A stretch of DNA of 51,649 bases from assembly GCA_002716125.1 (NCBI GenBank), contig PAZH01000057.1:1-51649 (forward strand). The letters are read 5' to 3'. The notes under the pieces are model-generated. The model was not told the DNA's origin. It saw only the letters and a program-made list of their open reading frames with translations, and ran no database searches. Position 1 is the first letter of the stretch; each line of letters opens with the position of its first letter. This document shows, piece by piece, positions 32,954-43,788 of this stretch. Source of the stretch: Rhodospirillaceae bacterium (GTDB lineage Bacteria > Pseudomonadota > Alphaproteobacteria > UBA8366). A program made the position numbers and the translations under genes.

Positions 32954-35900
32954 TTAAAACGAACCTTTAAAGTACGACTGCAATGGAGCGACTTCAAGGG
33001 AGCCTTCCCGGAGCGCGGCAATTGCGCGAACCGCGGCATGCGCACCCGCCCGCGTCGTATAGTAGGGAATCTCGCGCATAAGAGCGGTCCGGCGAAGACT
33101 GAAGCTGTCTTCGATAGCCTGCGCGCCTTCCGTCGTATTGAAAACGAGCTGTATATTTCCGTCGATCATCGAATCGACAATATGCGGGTTTCCTTCGAGG
33201 ACCTTATTGATCGTTCGAACGGCGATCCGCTTCTCTTCGAGGAACCGCGCCGTGCCCCGCGTGGCAACGACCTCAAAGCCCATCTCAGCCAAATCCTGCA
33301 CAGGCTCTAAGAAAGCATCCTTATCGCCGTCTTTCACGGAGACGAACACCGTCCCTTCGGTCGGCAGCACACCGCCAGCACCGAGCTGCGCTTTCGCGAA
33401 AGCCCGGCCGAAATCAGCATCAAGGCCCATCACTTCGCCGGTCGACTTCATCTCCGGCCCCAACATCACATCGATGCCAGGGAAGCGCCGGAACGGGAAG
33501 ACCGCTTCTTTGACGGCGACATGACCGCCAACGGCATCGTTGGACAACGTGAAATCGGACAGTTTCTCACCCGCCATAACCCGGGCGGCGATTTTCGCAA
33601 CCGGCACACCCGTCGCTTTCGCGACGAACGGAACCGTACGGCTTGCCCGCGGATTGACTTCGATCAGATATACGTCGTCGTCTTTCACGGCGAACTGAAC
33701 GTTCATCAAACCGATGACGTTCAACGCTTTCGCCAGCGCATCGGTCTGACGGCGCACTTCCGCCAGCACATTCTCGCCCAATGAATAAGGCGGCAGAGAG
33801 CATGCGCTATCGCCCGAGTGAATACCGGCTTCCTCGATATGCTCCATAATACCGGCGACATGCACGATGTCCCCGTCGCATAACGCATCGACGTCGAGTT
33901 CAATGGCATTGGCGAGATATTGGTCGATCAAGACCGGATGATCGCCCGAAACCTGCACAGCAGTCGCCATATAGCGGCGCAGCTGGGCCAAATCGTGGAC
34001 CAGTTCCATCGCACGCCCGCCCAGAACATAAGACGGGCGAATGAGAACGGGGTAGCCGATACCTTCCGCAATCTCTTCCGCTTCTTCAACCGACGTCGCC
34101 GTACCGTTCGCCGGTTGCGACAACCCAAGATCGTTGACGAGTTTTTGGAAGCGCTCGCGGTCTTCCGCGAGATCGATTGCATCCGGATTCGTTCCCAATA
34201 TGGGAATACCGGCCGTTTCGAGGCCCCGCGCGAGTTTTAGCGGCGTTTGGCCGCCGAACTGCACAATCACCCCTTTGACGGAGCCGCGCGCCTGTTCGCC
34301 GCGCACCAACTCAATCACATCTTCGTCCGTCAGCGGTTCGAAATAGAGGCGGTCCGACGTGTCGTAGTCCGTCGAGACGGTCTCGGGGTTACAGTTCACC
34401 ATGATTGTCTCGTATCCCGCGTCGCGAAGTGCGAAGACGGCATGGACGCAACAATAATCGAACTCGATACCTTGTCCGATACGGTTCGGCCCACCACCGA
34501 GTATGACGACCTTCTCGCGATCGGTGATCTCCGTCTCTGATTCGCCGGGAACCAGACCATCGCCTTCATAGGCTGAATACATATATGGCGTCATCGATGG
34601 GAACTCGGCCGCACATGTATCGATCCGTTTGAAACTCGGAAGGACGTCGAGCGCGCGACGGTGGTCCGCGACCGAACCAGCCGTCGTACCGGCCAGCTCC
34701 GCTAGACGTTCATCGGAGAAGCCCGCTTTCTTCAAGCGAAGCATATCCAAACGGGCTTCCGGCAGGCCGTTGGCGCGGACGTCTTCTTCCGCCGACACGA
34801 TCTGTTCGATTTGCCGCAAGAACCAACGATCGATCTTGCAGGCTTCGTGGATGTCTTCGACCTCCAAACCGTAGCGGAAAGCTTGTGCCACGAGCAGGAT
34901 ACGGTCGGGGACAGGCTTGCGCAGTGCGGCGAGGATATTGGCCTGATCCGGCACGCCGTCGATTTCAGCGCCCTCGATCTCGACCTCGTTCATACCGGTC
35001 AGATCAGTCTCCATCGAGCGCAACGCCTTTTGCAGACTTTCCTGGAATGTTCGGCCGATCGACATCGCTTCGCCGACGGACTTCATCGCCGTCGTCAAGG
35101 TCGCTTCCGCGCCCGGGAACTTCTCGAAAGTGAACCGGGGCATTTTGGTCACAACATAGTCGATTGTCGGCTCAAAACTCGCCGGCGTGACCTTCGTGAT
35201 ATCGTTATCGAGTTCGTCGAGCGTATAGCCCACCGCCAATTTTGCCGCGATCTTGGCGATCGGAAATCCAGTTGCCTTAGACGCCAGTGCGGACGACCGC
35301 GAGACGCGCGGATTCATTTCGATGACGACCAAACGACCGTCGTCCGGATTGACCGCGAATTGGACGTTCGATCCACCGGTATCGACCCCGATCTCCCGCA
35401 GGCAGTCAATCGAGGCATTCCGCATGATCTGATATTCTTTATCGGTCAGCGTCAGCGCCGGTGCCACGGTAATCGAATCGCCCGTGTGAATGCCCATCGG
35501 ATCGATATTCTCAATCGAGCAAATGATGATGCAGTTGTCGGCGTTGTCGCGCACAACCTCCATCTCGAATTCTTTCCAGCCGAGAACCGACTCTTCGACC
35601 AAGACTTCGGATGTGGGCGATGCATGCAGGCCGCTTTCGGCAATCTCAAGATAGCCTTCCCGATTGTAGGCGATCCCGCCACCGGTACCGCCGAGCGTAA
35701 ACGACGGGCGCAAGATGGCCGGCAAGCCGATTTCGTCGAGTGCATCCTGTGCTTCGGACATATTGTTGATCAGCCGGCTGCGCGGACACTCGAGGCCGAT
35801 ACTCTCCATCGCCTCGCGGAACAGCTGCCGATCTTCGGCTTTCGCAATCACGTCGGCCTTGGCGCCGATTAACTCGACACCAAGCCGGTCCAAGACACCG

Positions 35901-36214
35901 TCATGGAAGAGATCGAGTGCCGTATTAAGACCCGTCTGTCCCCCCATGGTGGGCAACAGCGCGTCTGGCCGCTCGCGCTCCAAAATTTTCGCTACGATTT
36001 CGGGCGTGATCGGCTCGACATAAGTGGCGTCGGCCAAGCCCGGATCCGTCATGATGGTTGCCGGGTTCGAGTTGACCAGAATAACCCGATAGCCTTCCTC
36101 TTTCAGAGCTTTACAGGCTTGGGTTCCAGAATAATCGAATTCGCAGGCCTGACCGATAACAATCGGCCCGGCTCCGATGATCACGATCGACTTGATGTCG
36201 GTGCGTTTTGGCAT
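32954..36214 (-). CDS. carB: Carbamoyl-phosphate synthase large subunit
   Basis: This 1086-residue enzyme makes carbamoyl phosphate from bicarbonate, ATP and glutamine-derived ammonia for arginine and pyrimidine synthesis. Both homologous halves are seen: N-terminal [17 protein letters not shown], and second half [16 protein letters not shown] near residue 575. Each is followed by an ATP-grasp domain, with an MGS-like allosteric domain at the C terminus (about 945-1080). The length is normal. The small subunit carA, often adjacent, is not in the window. greA follows immediately; argF, which uses the product, is 5.7 kb away. Confidence 0.98.
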   Translation of the reverse strand: MPKRTDIKSIVIIGAGPIVIGQACEFDYSGTQACKALKEEGYRVILVNSNPATIMTDPGLADATYVEPITPEIVAKILERERPDALLPTMGGQTGLNTALDLFHDGVLDRLGVELIGAKADVIAKAEDRQLFREAMESIGLECPRSRLINNMSEAQDALDEIGLPAILRPSFTLGGTGGGIAYNREGYLEIAESGLHASPTSEVLVEESVLGWKEFEMEVVRDNADNCIIICSIENIDPMGIHTGDSITVAPALTLTDKEYQIMRNASIDCLREIGVDTGGSNVQFAVNPDDGRLVVIEMNPRVSRSSALASKATGFPIAKIAAKLAVGYTLDELDNDITKVTPASFEPTIDYVVTKMPRFTFEKFPGAEATLTTAMKSVGEAMSIGRTFQESLQKALRSMETDLTGMNEVEIEGAEIDGVPDQANILAALRKPVPDRILLVAQAFRYGLEVEDIHEACKIDRWFLRQIEQIVSAEEDVRANGLPEARLDMLRLKKAGFSDERLAELAGTTAGSVADHRRALDVLPSFKRIDTCAAEFPSMTPYMYSAYEGDGLVPGESETEITDREKVVILGGGPNRIGQGIEFDYCCVHAVFALRDAGYETIMVNCNPETVSTDYDTSDRLYFEPLTDEDVIELVRGEQARGSVKGVIVQFGGQTPLKLARGLETAGIPILGTNPDAIDLAEDRERFQKLVNDLGLSQPANGTATSVEEAEEIAEGIGYPVLIRPSYVLGGRAMELVHDLAQLRRYMATAVQVSGDHPVLIDQYLANAIELDVDALCDGDIVHVAGIMEHIEEAGIHSGDSACSLPPYSLGENVLAEVRRQTDALAKALNVIGLMNVQFAVKDDDVYLIEVNPRASRTVPFVAKATGVPVAKIAARVMAGEKLSDFTLSNDAVGGHVAVKEAVFPFRRFPGIDVMLGPEMKSTGEVMGLDADFGRAFAKAQLGAGGVLPTEGTVFVSVKDGDKDAFLEPVQDLAEMGFEVVATRGTARFLEEKRIAVRTINKVLEGNPHIVDSMIDGNIQLVFNTTEGAQAIEDSFSLRRTALMREIPYYTTRAGAHAAVRAIAALREGSLEVAPLQSYFKGSF

Positions 36215-36324
36215 GTCTGAGCTTCGCTGGAGGGCGCTGGCCGGACATTACCGAGGGGCGGCGCAATGTCAAAAAGAATGTCACACTTTTCGGACAAAAT
36301 ACGCAATTTCCCCGAGTCGCACCG

Positions 36325-37335
36325 CTAACCCGTGAACGTCGGGCGCCCTTCAATCCCGTATTGGGGATCGTTATAGCCCGGAGTCGAAGGGTGACCCGGT
36401 GCCACCATCTTGTCGATTAGAGCCTCGTCTTCCGCTGTGAACTCATAATTCAGCGCATCCAAATAGCCGTTCCAATGCGCCATCGTCCGCGGTCCAGCCA
36501 AAACGCTGGTGACAAATTTGTTATTCAGAACCCAAAGCGTGGCGAAGGCCCCCGCCGTCATGCCGCGTTTCTCGGCGTGCTTCTTTATCCGCTGCGCGAG
36601 AACCAACGATTCCTTGCGAAACTCGGTTTGAAGAATTCGCTGATCGCCGCGACCGGCGCGCGTTCCTTTCGCCGGACTCGCCTTCGGGTCGTACTTACCG
36701 GTCAGGACGCCGCGCGCCAAAGGCGAATACGGGACGACACCCATCCCGTAATATCCGCAAGCCGGCAGCACCTCGACTTCGGGCATCCGGTTCATCGCAT
36801 TGTAATATGGCTGACAGACCACCGGTTTAGGGACGCCCATCTGCTCGCAGAGGCGCACAATTTCGGCCATTCGCCAGGACCTATAGTTAGAGAGCCCCCA
36901 GTAGAGCACCTTACCCGATGCGATGATGTCACCCATCGTGGCGAGCGTTTCCGCGAGCGGCGTCACGAGATCTTCTTTATGCAGATACCAAATATCGATC
37001 CAGTCGGTCTGCAGACGGTTGAGGCTCTCATCGATACCGATTGTCATGTGACGTTTCCCGAGGCGCGTATCGAAAGACGATGGACCCGGGCGATTGCCGA
37101 TCTTCGTCGCGATAACCCAATTCTTGCGATCTTTCTTCAGAAGCCGCCCGAGGACTTTCTCGGAATTACCGCCGCTGTACCCATCGGCCGTATCGATAAA
37201 ATTGACGCCGTGTTTACGCGCCGAATCGACGATCCGCCCCGCCGTTTTATCATCGCTCGCGCTGCCGAACATCATCGCGCCAAGGCAGATGGGTGAGACT
37301 TTCAATCCGCTGTCGCCGAGTTGCCGGTATTCCAT
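36325..37335 (-). CDS. Aldo/keto reductase
   Basis: This 336-residue (alpha/beta)8-barrel NADPH oxidoreductase shows the family's FIDTADGYSGGNSEKVLGRLL segment (catalytic Asp and Tyr), the lysine in VIATKIG, and the histidine in WYLHKED. The C-terminal cofactor region SVLAGPRTMAHWNGYLDAL is also present. It resembles the YajO/Tas-type AKR group acting on small aldehydes and ketones. It is upstream of and co-directional with carB across 110 bases. Divergent from the NUDIX gene. Confidence 0.93.
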   Translation of the reverse strand: MEYRQLGDSGLKVSPICLGAMMFGSASDDKTAGRIVDSARKHGVNFIDTADGYSGGNSEKVLGRLLKKDRKNWVIATKIGNRPGPSSFDTRLGKRHMTIGIDESLNRLQTDWIDIWYLHKEDLVTPLAETLATMGDIIASGKVLYWGLSNYRSWRMAEIVRLCEQMGVPKPVVCQPYYNAMNRMPEVEVLPACGYYGMGVVPYSPLARGVLTGKYDPKASPAKGTRAGRGDQRILQTEFRKESLVLAQRIKKHAEKRGMTAGAFATLWVLNNKFVTSVLAGPRTMAHWNGYLDALNYEFTAEDEALIDKMVAPGHPSTPGYNDPQYGIEGRPTFTG

Positions 37336-37459
37336 AGCGGGTATCCTTTGCTGACCGAGTTGCGTTTTGTTGAGACTCTATCGTGGCCTCCGGTTGCCTG
37401 CAAAGTTGTGAACTCTCCTTGTGACGACTAAAAGAAAAGCCGGTTGCGGGGAGGAGTAT

Positions 37460-37885
37460 ATGTCGCGCGAATATCCGGATTATCCGATGGTTGGGGTTGG
37501 CGTTGTGGTCTGGAAAGACAATGACGTCCTGCTGATCCAACGCGGCAAACCGCCAAGGGCTGGAACCTGGAGCCTACCAGGCGGGCGGCAAGAACTCGGC
37601 GAGACAACGCGCGAAGCGGGCGTGCGCGAAGTGCGTGAGGAAACCGGCCTGGAAGTCGACATCAAAGACTTGATCGATGTCGTCGATACAATCCATCGCG
37701 ACGACGAAGGCCGTGTGCGCATGCAGTATACCTTGGTCGACTATTGGGCGGAATGGGTATCGGGCGAACCGGTGGCTGGCACCGACGCGGCGGATGCCCG
37801 CTGGGTCGACCCCGCGGATTTGCCCGCATACAACTTGTGGGACGAAACCCTGCGCGTCATCGACCTTTCGGCAAAAGCGCGTTAG
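37460..37885 (+). CDS. NUDIX hydrolase
   Basis: The ATG at 37460 follows GAGGAG and is preferred to the upstream ATG at 37421. The 141-residue protein has a perfect NUDIX box beginning GRQELGETTREAGVREVREE. The family hydrolyses nucleoside diphosphate derivatives such as 8-oxo-dGTP, ADP-ribose or NADH. The short, single-domain form with VGVGVVVW at the N terminus resembles the ADP-ribose/MutT-like group. It ends seven bases before the convergent Fe-S protein gene. Confidence 0.93.
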   Translation: MSREYPDYPMVGVGVVVWKDNDVLLIQRGKPPRAGTWSLPGGRQELGETTREAGVREVREETGLEVDIKDLIDVVDTIHRDDEGRVRMQYTLVDYWAEWVSGEPVAGTDAADARWVDPADLPAYNLWDETLRVIDLSAKAR

Positions 37886-37891
37886 CGCCCG

Positions 37892-38575
37892 TTATTCATC
37901 CGACATCGGGCGGGCGCCCCGGAAAGCCTGCATGTGAAAAGCCGCTTGATCCGGCGCATAGCGATAGGGCGCGCCGGCCGGGCAAGCACGGCGCGCCCGG
38001 CAACCGAGCGACATGCAATCCACGCCGTCGTCTGTTGCAAGATGCGCCCGGCAGGCCGGCACATCGTAGGCGCCGCCGGAAAAGGCGTTCACCGGACACC
38101 CATCTAGGCAAGGCTTATCGTCGCATGAATCGCACGGGTGATCGCGCTCGTCGGCTACCGGTAGTCCGAGGCGCTCGTTGAAACAAAGCGCTCCGCGATA
38201 GGCGTGCCAAAGGCCGAATTCGGGATGCATCATCATACCGATCGGCGAAGGCTTTACGGCTTCGGCCTTCTGGGCCCAGCGGAGAAACGGCAGAAACGGT
38301 GGCCCGCCATAGGGATAGAGCGCGGTCGCGCCGAGATTGTCGGCCACGGCGTCGATGGCGCATTTCGACCACTGATCGAGCGCATTCTCACCTTCGATCG
38401 GCAGGGCGGAAAATGACTCCCACATCGCGGGGCCGGCATTTCCCACCAGGAGGAGCGTCGCGGGTGCGCCCGGCACCTCGTCTTCGTCGCTTGGCCAAAA
38501 ACCGCCGCGCAAAATGAGACCGTACTCCGCGAGCAGTTCGCCCGCCTGACGATAGCGTGCGGTATCATGCCTCAT
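37892..38575 (-). CDS. 4Fe-4S ferredoxin-type protein
   Basis: The ATG at 38575 lies just inside the end of the cupin gene, an 11-base overlap, and gives 227 residues. A ferredoxin-type motif is visible in HPCDSCDDKPCLDGCPVNAF. Further cysteines (CRAHLATDDGVDCMSLGCRARRACP) could complete a second cluster. The N-terminal 150 residues resemble the QueG/epoxyqueuosine reductase-related Fe-S proteins but lack an obvious cobalamin site. Probably a cytoplasmic electron carrier or reductase of unknown role. Confidence 0.82.
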   Translation of the reverse strand: MRHDTARYRQAGELLAEYGLILRGGFWPSDEDEVPGAPATLLLVGNAGPAMWESFSALPIEGENALDQWSKCAIDAVADNLGATALYPYGGPPFLPFLRWAQKAEAVKPSPIGMMMHPEFGLWHAYRGALCFNERLGLPVADERDHPCDSCDDKPCLDGCPVNAFSGGAYDVPACRAHLATDDGVDCMSLGCRARRACPAGAPYRYAPDQAAFHMQAFRGARPMSDE

Positions 38576-38996
38576 CCGGGGGTTCCCATTGCGGCGGCGC
38601 CATCTCGAATCCGGCGAATTCAAAAGCGGGCGCAACCATGCAGCCCACCAACGACCAAGCCCCACATGTACGCGCGGATTGCCATACACCTTTTGGGACG
38701 ACGGCTTGCGGCCGTTCGCCAACACCGATATTCGAGCCTAAGGCAATTTCTTCGGCTGCCCGATTTTCCGACCAGAGCGAGAGCGCCAAGGGCGCTCCGG
38801 CATACCAATTCCAGACCTCATCGGCGTCCAAGACCCGGTGCCAATGGGACCGTTCGTTCTCGCGCAGGAGGTAGTAAATAGCTGTCGAAGCCCCGCGTTC
38901 GCCGGCCGCACTCTCGGCGCGGAAAGTCTCGCGATACCAGCCGCCTTCCGGGTGCGGTTCCAATTCGAGCGTACGGATAATATCGTCGGCGTCCAT
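38565..38996 (-). CDS. Cupin protein, DUF985 family
   Basis: This 143-residue protein has the DUF985 signature: DIIRTLELEPHPEGGWYRETFR at the N terminus, IYYLLRENERSHWHRVLDADEVWNWYAG with the metal-site histidines, and the C-terminal GCMVAPAFEFAGFEM. Length matches the family. The structure is a single cupin barrel; members are proposed sugar epimerase-like or unknown. Its 3' end overlaps the Fe-S protein start, so the two are translated together. It is divergent from the methyltransferase gene, with 55 bases between the starts. Confidence 0.92.
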   Translation of the reverse strand: MDADDIIRTLELEPHPEGGWYRETFRAESAAGERGASTAIYYLLRENERSHWHRVLDADEVWNWYAGAPLALSLWSENRAAEEIALGSNIGVGERPQAVVPKGVWQSARTCGAWSLVGCMVAPAFEFAGFEMAPPQWEPPDEA

Positions 38997-39051
38997 CTCG
39001 ACCCGTCTCTAAGCTAGCGCGTCTTCGGTTCAATCATGCTAGGCTATATAG

Positions 39052-39822
39052 ATGTGGACAGATGTTGTCGATTTGCATGAATTCTATCGCTCGCGCCTCG
39101 GTCAGGTCGCACGGCGTTTGATTCGTGAACGGATCCGGCGGATGTGGCCGGATGTCCGTGGCATGTCGGTTTTGGGGCTAGGCTACGCGACGCCCTATTT
39201 GCGGCCGTTTTTGGATGAGGCCGAACGCGTGACTTCATTGGCACCGGCCCAACAAGGCGTGATGCCATGGCCAAGCGGCGAGCCTGGCCTCGTGACGCTC
39301 GCCGATGAGACCGAACTCCCGTTCGCCGACCTCTCCGTCGACCGCCTTTTGATTATCCATGCGGCCGAGTACAGCGAGCAACTTCGGGCGATGATGCGGG
39401 AAGCCTGGCGCGTCTTGTCCGGTAACGGCCGGATGCTGATCGTCGCACCCAACCGGCGGGGCATTTGGGCGCGGATCGAAAGCACCCCGATCGGCTACGG
39501 CCATCCTTATAGCTCAGGCCAACTCAAACGCATGTTACGGGATTGTTTGTTCACGCCCGTACAAACGGAACACGCCCTATACCTGCCGCCGACGCAACGC
39601 CGTGTGATCTTACATTCAGCACCCGCTGTCGAACGCGTCGGCGATCGCTTCTTTCACGCAATATCGGGTGTCGTAATGGTCGAAGCCACCAAACAAATTT
39701 ATGCGGCGACACCTGCCGTTAAAGCAACACAAAGGCGCGGCCTCATCGCACTCCCAGGCCGTGGCGAGGCCGTTAACAGCCGAGATGCAATGGACGGGTT
39801 CTCAAACCCTAATTATCGATAA
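39052..39822 (+). CDS. SAM-dependent methyltransferase, convergent with recX
   Basis: This 256-residue protein has a degenerate class I methyltransferase motif I (VLGLGYATPYLRPF) and a motif IV/post region (ELPFADLSVDRLLIIHAAEY) with REAWRVLSGNGRMLIVAPNRRG, typical of Methyltransf_11. I recall this gene beside gloB and recX in alphaproteobacteria. Motif I lacks the usual acidic-G-G-x-G pattern, so SAM binding might be altered. The last 14 bases overlap the convergent recX end. Substrate unknown. Confidence 0.85.
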   Translation: MWTDVVDLHEFYRSRLGQVARRLIRERIRRMWPDVRGMSVLGLGYATPYLRPFLDEAERVTSLAPAQQGVMPWPSGEPGLVTLADETELPFADLSVDRLLIIHAAEYSEQLRAMMREAWRVLSGNGRMLIVAPNRRGIWARIESTPIGYGHPYSSGQLKRMLRDCLFTPVQTEHALYLPPTQRRVILHSAPAVERVGDRFFHAISGVVMVEATKQIYAATPAVKATQRRGLIALPGRGEAVNSRDAMDGFSNPNYR

Positions 39823-40447
39823 AGGCTTCCAGTTCGTCCGGCGTTTCAGCCTCGACGATCCACCGGGCGATATCATACGAAAATCCTTGCCGGCCCAACG
39901 CCGCAAGATCGCGGTCTCGAAACTCGTCTCGACGATCGCGACGCCACGGCCCAATACGGCGGCGCCTACCGTAGGCGACCGCCGCTCGCCGATCCGGATC
40001 GGGTTCCTCTTCCATCAGGTCAGCAATAACCGCATCCGCGATGTCGCCCGTTATCCCTTTCAAGGACAGTTGATAGCGAATGGCACGTAAGGATGAGCCG
40101 CGCCGGAACAAACTGCCGGCCCGCATCTCTGCATAAGCACGATCGTTGAGATAGCCGTACTCTTGAAACTTGGTGACGATGGCATCGATGGCCGCTGCCC
40201 CTTCTTCACGGTCCGTGCCATGGGCGCGTGCCGAGCGCTCGACGCGGCGCATCAGAACGCGCCGTAGATTCTCTGATGAGCTTGAATACCGCTCAAGGTA
40301 ATGAAGCGCGACCCGTTCGAGGCGTTTCGGGGTCGCTTTGCGCGGCACGCGACGCCGTTTCGCCTCGCGCTTTTCTTCGCCTTCCGGCCTGTCCTCAGCG
40401 TTTTCCGATTTTTGGTTAATTATTCTTAACCCAGTGATGGCGGTCAC
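39809..40447 (-). CDS. recX: Regulatory protein RecX
   Basis: This 212-residue protein has RecX helical repeats: LERVALHYLERYSSSSENLRRVLMRR, then YGYLNDRAYAEMRAGSLFRRGSSLRAIRYQLSLKGI, and C-terminal GFSYDIARWIVEA. RecX caps RecA filaments and modulates recombination and SOS. A basic N-terminal extension (about 40 residues, KREAKRRRVPRKA) precedes the fold. recA is not adjacent. It is divergent from argD, with a roughly 318-base gap, and overlaps the methyltransferase gene at its 3' end. Confidence 0.92.
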   Translation of the reverse strand: MTAITGLRIINQKSENAEDRPEGEEKREAKRRRVPRKATPKRLERVALHYLERYSSSSENLRRVLMRRVERSARAHGTDREEGAAAIDAIVTKFQEYGYLNDRAYAEMRAGSLFRRGSSLRAIRYQLSLKGITGDIADAVIADLMEEEPDPDRRAAVAYGRRRRIGPWRRDRRDEFRDRDLAALGRQGFSYDIARWIVEAETPDELEAFIDN

Positions 40448-40765
40448 AGCGAACCTGCCCAGCTTCGTTCATAGTGTCAATTATCGGGGCCGCCGAAAGG
40501 TTGTCCCAAGGTGAATTTGGAACGCAGAGCCGTACGCCCACCCTGCCCCTCCCAATTGGCATCGGTCCTGCGAACCAAAGATCGGCGGCGGCGCTTTTGC
40601 GCCGCCGTCGGCGTTTCACCCGCCCCTCTCACGTCGCGCGACTCGGTGGAAATCCGGGATTTTAATCCGATAGATGCATTGACAGGCCGCATGGATAGGC
40701 CCGATACTCCGCGGCCTTCCGCGTCGCGGAAGTTAGTTTCAATCCATTTGGTAGGAGTAAAGGCC
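40448..40765. other. Gene-less recX-argD intergenic region with a strong hairpin
   Basis: No gene is supported in these 318 bases. The argD frame is open back to 40511, but that stretch has no family similarity. The main feature is a hairpin at 40583-40610: nine perfect GC-rich pairs around a TTTT loop (40595-40598), extendable to twelve with one G-T pair. It lies about 155 bases before the argD start. No strong T-run follows, so termination is uncertain. Both divergent promoters must lie here. Confidence 0.6.
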
Positions 40766-41953
40766 GTGAACACAGCCGTTATGCCCACCTACGGGCGGGC
40801 CGATATTGCATTCGAGAAAGGTGAAGGCGTCTATCTGATTTCGACGGACGGACGACGATTTCTCGATTTCGGCTCTGGGATCGCTGTGAACGCACTCGGC
40901 CACTCTCACCCGAAACTTGTAAAAGCTTTGCAGGATCAGGTCGGCACGCTTTGGCATACGTCGAACCTGTATCACATTCCGCAGCAGACGGCGTTGGCCG
41001 AACTTCTGTGTAAGACATCTTTCGCCGACTTGGTCTTCTTCGGCAATTCAGGCGCCGAGGCCGTGGAAGGCTGCATCAAGCTTGCACGCAAGTACCAAAG
41101 CGCGATCGGGCATCCTGAGAAATGGCGCGTCATCGCATGCTCGGGCTCTTTCCATGGCCGTTCTTTTGCGACCTTGTCGGCGTCGAAGAATGCGAAACAC
41201 CTCGACGGATTCGGTCCTGAGACGGACGGGTTCGACCAGGTGCCGTTCGGCAACTTGAACGAGCTGCGCAATGCGACCGGCGGCGAGACCGCCGCCATCG
41301 TCGTCGAACCGATCCAAGGCGAAGGCGGCATCCGCCCCGCCGATATCGAGTATTTGAAAGGTTTGCGCGCCACAGCCGACGAATTCGGCCTGCTGTTGAT
41401 CTTTGACGAAGTGCAAACCGGCATGGGCCGTACCGGTAAGCTCTGGGCGCATGAATGGGCTGGGATCGAGCCGGATGCCATGGCGGTTGCCAAGGGGCTG
41501 GGCGGCGGGATGCCGATCGGGGCTATCATGGCCACGGAGAATGCCGCACAGGGCATGACCCCAGGCACCCATGGCAGTACCTATGGCGGCAATTATCTAT
41601 CAACCACCGCAGCCTTGGCTGTTCTGGAGGAAGTTACCAGCGACGGGTTCCTGGATCGCGTCCAGGAGGTCTCCGCCTATCTGCTTCAGAAGGGCGAGGA
41701 GATCGTCGCCAAGTATCCGGACGTCTTCCAGGAAGTCCGCGGAAAAGGTCTGATGCTGGGCTTCGTCTGTAAAGTGACGAATCTCGATATGTGGAACAAG
41801 TTGCGCGATGCCGGTCTCTTGACGGTGCCGGCGGACGATAATGTGGTGCGCTTTCTACCGCCGCTGATTATCGAGAAATCGCATGTCGACGAAGCCATCG
41901 GCATTCTTGATCAAGTGGCGGGTGCTTGGGAGCACGGAGATGACGGCGCCTAA
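40766..41953 (+). CDS. argD: Acetylornithine/succinyldiaminopimelate aminotransferase
   Basis: GTG at 40766 has GGAG eight bases upstream and gives 395 residues, beginning just before [11 protein letters not shown] as in family members. This PLP enzyme transaminates N-acetylornithine in arginine synthesis and can serve lysine synthesis. Visible are the [18 protein letters not shown] cofactor region, [12 protein letters not shown], and the PLP lysine in AVAKGLGGG (Lys243). The last 14 bases overlap argF, and hslO follows, an order I recall across alphaproteobacteria. Confidence 0.97.
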   Translation: MNTAVMPTYGRADIAFEKGEGVYLISTDGRRFLDFGSGIAVNALGHSHPKLVKALQDQVGTLWHTSNLYHIPQQTALAELLCKTSFADLVFFGNSGAEAVEGCIKLARKYQSAIGHPEKWRVIACSGSFHGRSFATLSASKNAKHLDGFGPETDGFDQVPFGNLNELRNATGGETAAIVVEPIQGEGGIRPADIEYLKGLRATADEFGLLLIFDEVQTGMGRTGKLWAHEWAGIEPDAMAVAKGLGGGMPIGAIMATENAAQGMTPGTHGSTYGGNYLSTTAALAVLEEVTSDGFLDRVQEVSAYLLQKGEEIVAKYPDVFQEVRGKGLMLGFVCKVTNLDMWNKLRDAGLLTVPADDNVVRFLPPLIIEKSHVDEAIGILDQVAGAWEHGDDGA

Positions 41954-42845
41954 GCACTTCCTGGACCTCGACCAGTTCGACGGCGCGACGCTGCGCAAGC
42001 AGCTCGCGCTCGGCATGGCCTTCAAAACGGGCGCGGCGGAGAATCCGCGCCCGCTCGAAGGTAAAACCTTGGCCATGATCTTCGAAAAGGCGTCAACACG
42101 AACGCGCGTCAGCTTCGATGTCGGCATGCGTCAGTTGGGCGGCGAGACGATCGTCCTCGATCACACCGATATGCAGCTCGGCCGCGGTGAGACGGTCGCG
42201 GATACGGCGCGCGTGCTGTCGCGCTATGTCGATGCGATCATGATCCGCACATCTGCACCGCAGAACCTGATCGACATGGCGGAGAATGCGACCGTACCCG
42301 TGATCAACGGCCTGACGGATGATTCACATCCATGTCAGATCATGGCGGACGTCATGACGTTCGAAGAACACCGTGGCCCCATCGCCGACAAGACCATTGC
42401 TTGGTGCGGTGATGGAAACAATATGGCGACAAGCTGGATTCAGGCGGCGACATTATTGGACTTCGAGTTACGTCTCGCGTGCCCTGAACAATTGGAGCCT
42501 GACGAGAACGTCATGCGCTGGGCTGCTGAAAATGGCGGCAATATCCATCTCACCAACGACCCTGGAGAGGCCGTGACAGGCGCCGATTGCGTCTCGACCG
42601 ATGTGTGGGTTTCGATGGGTGACGATCAAGCCAGCGTGCGGCACAACCTGCTGCGACCTTATCAGGTCGATGCGGCGCTCATGTCGAAGGCGAATCCGGA
42701 TTCGCTGTTCATGCATTGCCTGCCAGCGCATCGCGGCGAAGAAGTGACGGCAGACGTCATGGACGGCCCGCAATCCGTTGTCTGGGATGAAGCGGAGAAC
42801 CGTCTGCACGCGCAGAAGGGTATTTTGACCTGGTGTCTCACGTGA
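41940..42845 (+). CDS. argF: Ornithine carbamoyltransferase
   Basis: The ATG at 41940, inside the argD end, gives 301 residues, the normal length. The enzyme makes citrulline from ornithine and carbamoyl phosphate. The carbamoyl phosphate loop [11 protein letters not shown], the conserved HPCQ ([12 protein letters not shown]), the ornithine-loop region with SMGDD, and the zinc/ornithine HCLP ([13 protein letters not shown]) are present. It is translationally coupled both to argD and, by a GTGA overlap, to hslO. Confidence 0.98.
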   Translation: MTAPKHFLDLDQFDGATLRKQLALGMAFKTGAAENPRPLEGKTLAMIFEKASTRTRVSFDVGMRQLGGETIVLDHTDMQLGRGETVADTARVLSRYVDAIMIRTSAPQNLIDMAENATVPVINGLTDDSHPCQIMADVMTFEEHRGPIADKTIAWCGDGNNMATSWIQAATLLDFELRLACPEQLEPDENVMRWAAENGGNIHLTNDPGEAVTGADCVSTDVWVSMGDDQASVRHNLLRPYQVDAALMSKANPDSLFMHCLPAHRGEEVTADVMDGPQSVVWDEAENRLHAQKGILTWCLT

Positions 42846-43741
42846 CGGATGCATCGGACGACCTCATCCAGCCATTTATGATCGAATCGAGCGGCCTTCG
42901 CGGGCGTCTCATTCGTATGGGACCGGTCGTCGAAGACGTTATCAGCCGTCACGACCTGCCGGAGGCAGTTCAAGGGCTGATGGCGGAATTCGTCATCTTG
43001 GCCGTAGCCCTCTCGGCGGCCTTGAAGTTTGATGGAATCTTTACGCTACAGGCAAAAGGAAACGGTCCCATCGGGCTGATGGCAGCGGATGTTACGAGCG
43101 ATGGCGGTGTCCGCGCCTACGCGAGCGTCGGCAAGGATGTTCCGTCTATCGAAGAAATCGAAGGATCGCCCGTGCCGCGATTGTTTGGTGCCGGCTATCT
43201 GGCGTTCACCGTGGACCAAGGCGACCATACCGAGCTTTATCAAGGTATCGTCGAATTGCAGGGACCGACCTTGATCGACTGCGTTCACCACTATTTCCAG
43301 CAGTCCGACCAATTCGACGCGGCTTTAACACTCGCGGCGGAACGGCAAACCGAGGGTGGATGGCGCGCCGGTGCCCTTATGCTGCAGCGCTTGCCCGAAG
43401 ACGAGCTTAGTCTGCGCCGGGAAGAAATGGACGAGGCGTGGCGCCGCGCCACCATTTTGATGGGAAGTTGTCAGCGCGAAGAGTTGACGGACCGGGCCCT
43501 ATCGCCGCACCAATTGCTGTTTCGTTTGTTCCACGAAGACGGGGTCCGGGTCTTCGATACACTCCCACTGACCTTTTCTTGCCGATGTTCGCGCGAACGC
43601 GCCGAAGGCATCATCAACATGCTGTCTTTGGAAGAAATCGAAGAATATATGATCGATGGTAAAATCTCGATCAAATGCGAATTCTGCAACACCGAACAGT
43701 GGTTCGACGATACGCAAATCAAGGCTCTACGCGCGTCTTGA
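42842..43741 (+). CDS. hslO: Redox-regulated chaperone Hsp33
   Basis: The product is about 299 residues if GTG at 42842 (overlapping the argF stop as GTGA) is used; GTG at 42833 is an alternative. Hsp33 is a cytosolic holdase turned on by oxidation. The zinc-binding cysteines appear as SCRCSRERA and KCEFCN near the C terminus, the CxC/CxxC pattern. The substrate-binding N-terminal region has [21 protein letters not shown]. It is last in the argD-argF-hslO operon. Confidence 0.97.
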   Translation: MTDASDDLIQPFMIESSGLRGRLIRMGPVVEDVISRHDLPEAVQGLMAEFVILAVALSAALKFDGIFTLQAKGNGPIGLMAADVTSDGGVRAYASVGKDVPSIEEIEGSPVPRLFGAGYLAFTVDQGDHTELYQGIVELQGPTLIDCVHHYFQQSDQFDAALTLAAERQTEGGWRAGALMLQRLPEDELSLRREEMDEAWRRATILMGSCQREELTDRALSPHQLLFRLFHEDGVRVFDTLPLTFSCRCSRERAEGIINMLSLEEIEEYMIDGKISIKCEFCNTEQWFDDTQIKALRAS

Positions 43742-43788
43742 AGATCATAGAGATGATCCGCATAGTGTACGGATAAAGGGTCGGTCCG

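Noticed and set aside
34811..35872. 353-residue plus-strand ORF antisense to carB
   Set aside because: Shadow of carB, no independent signals.
40511..40765. N-terminal extension of argD
   Set aside because: Open frame only; no family similarity, while GTG 40766 has a well-placed ribosome binding site.
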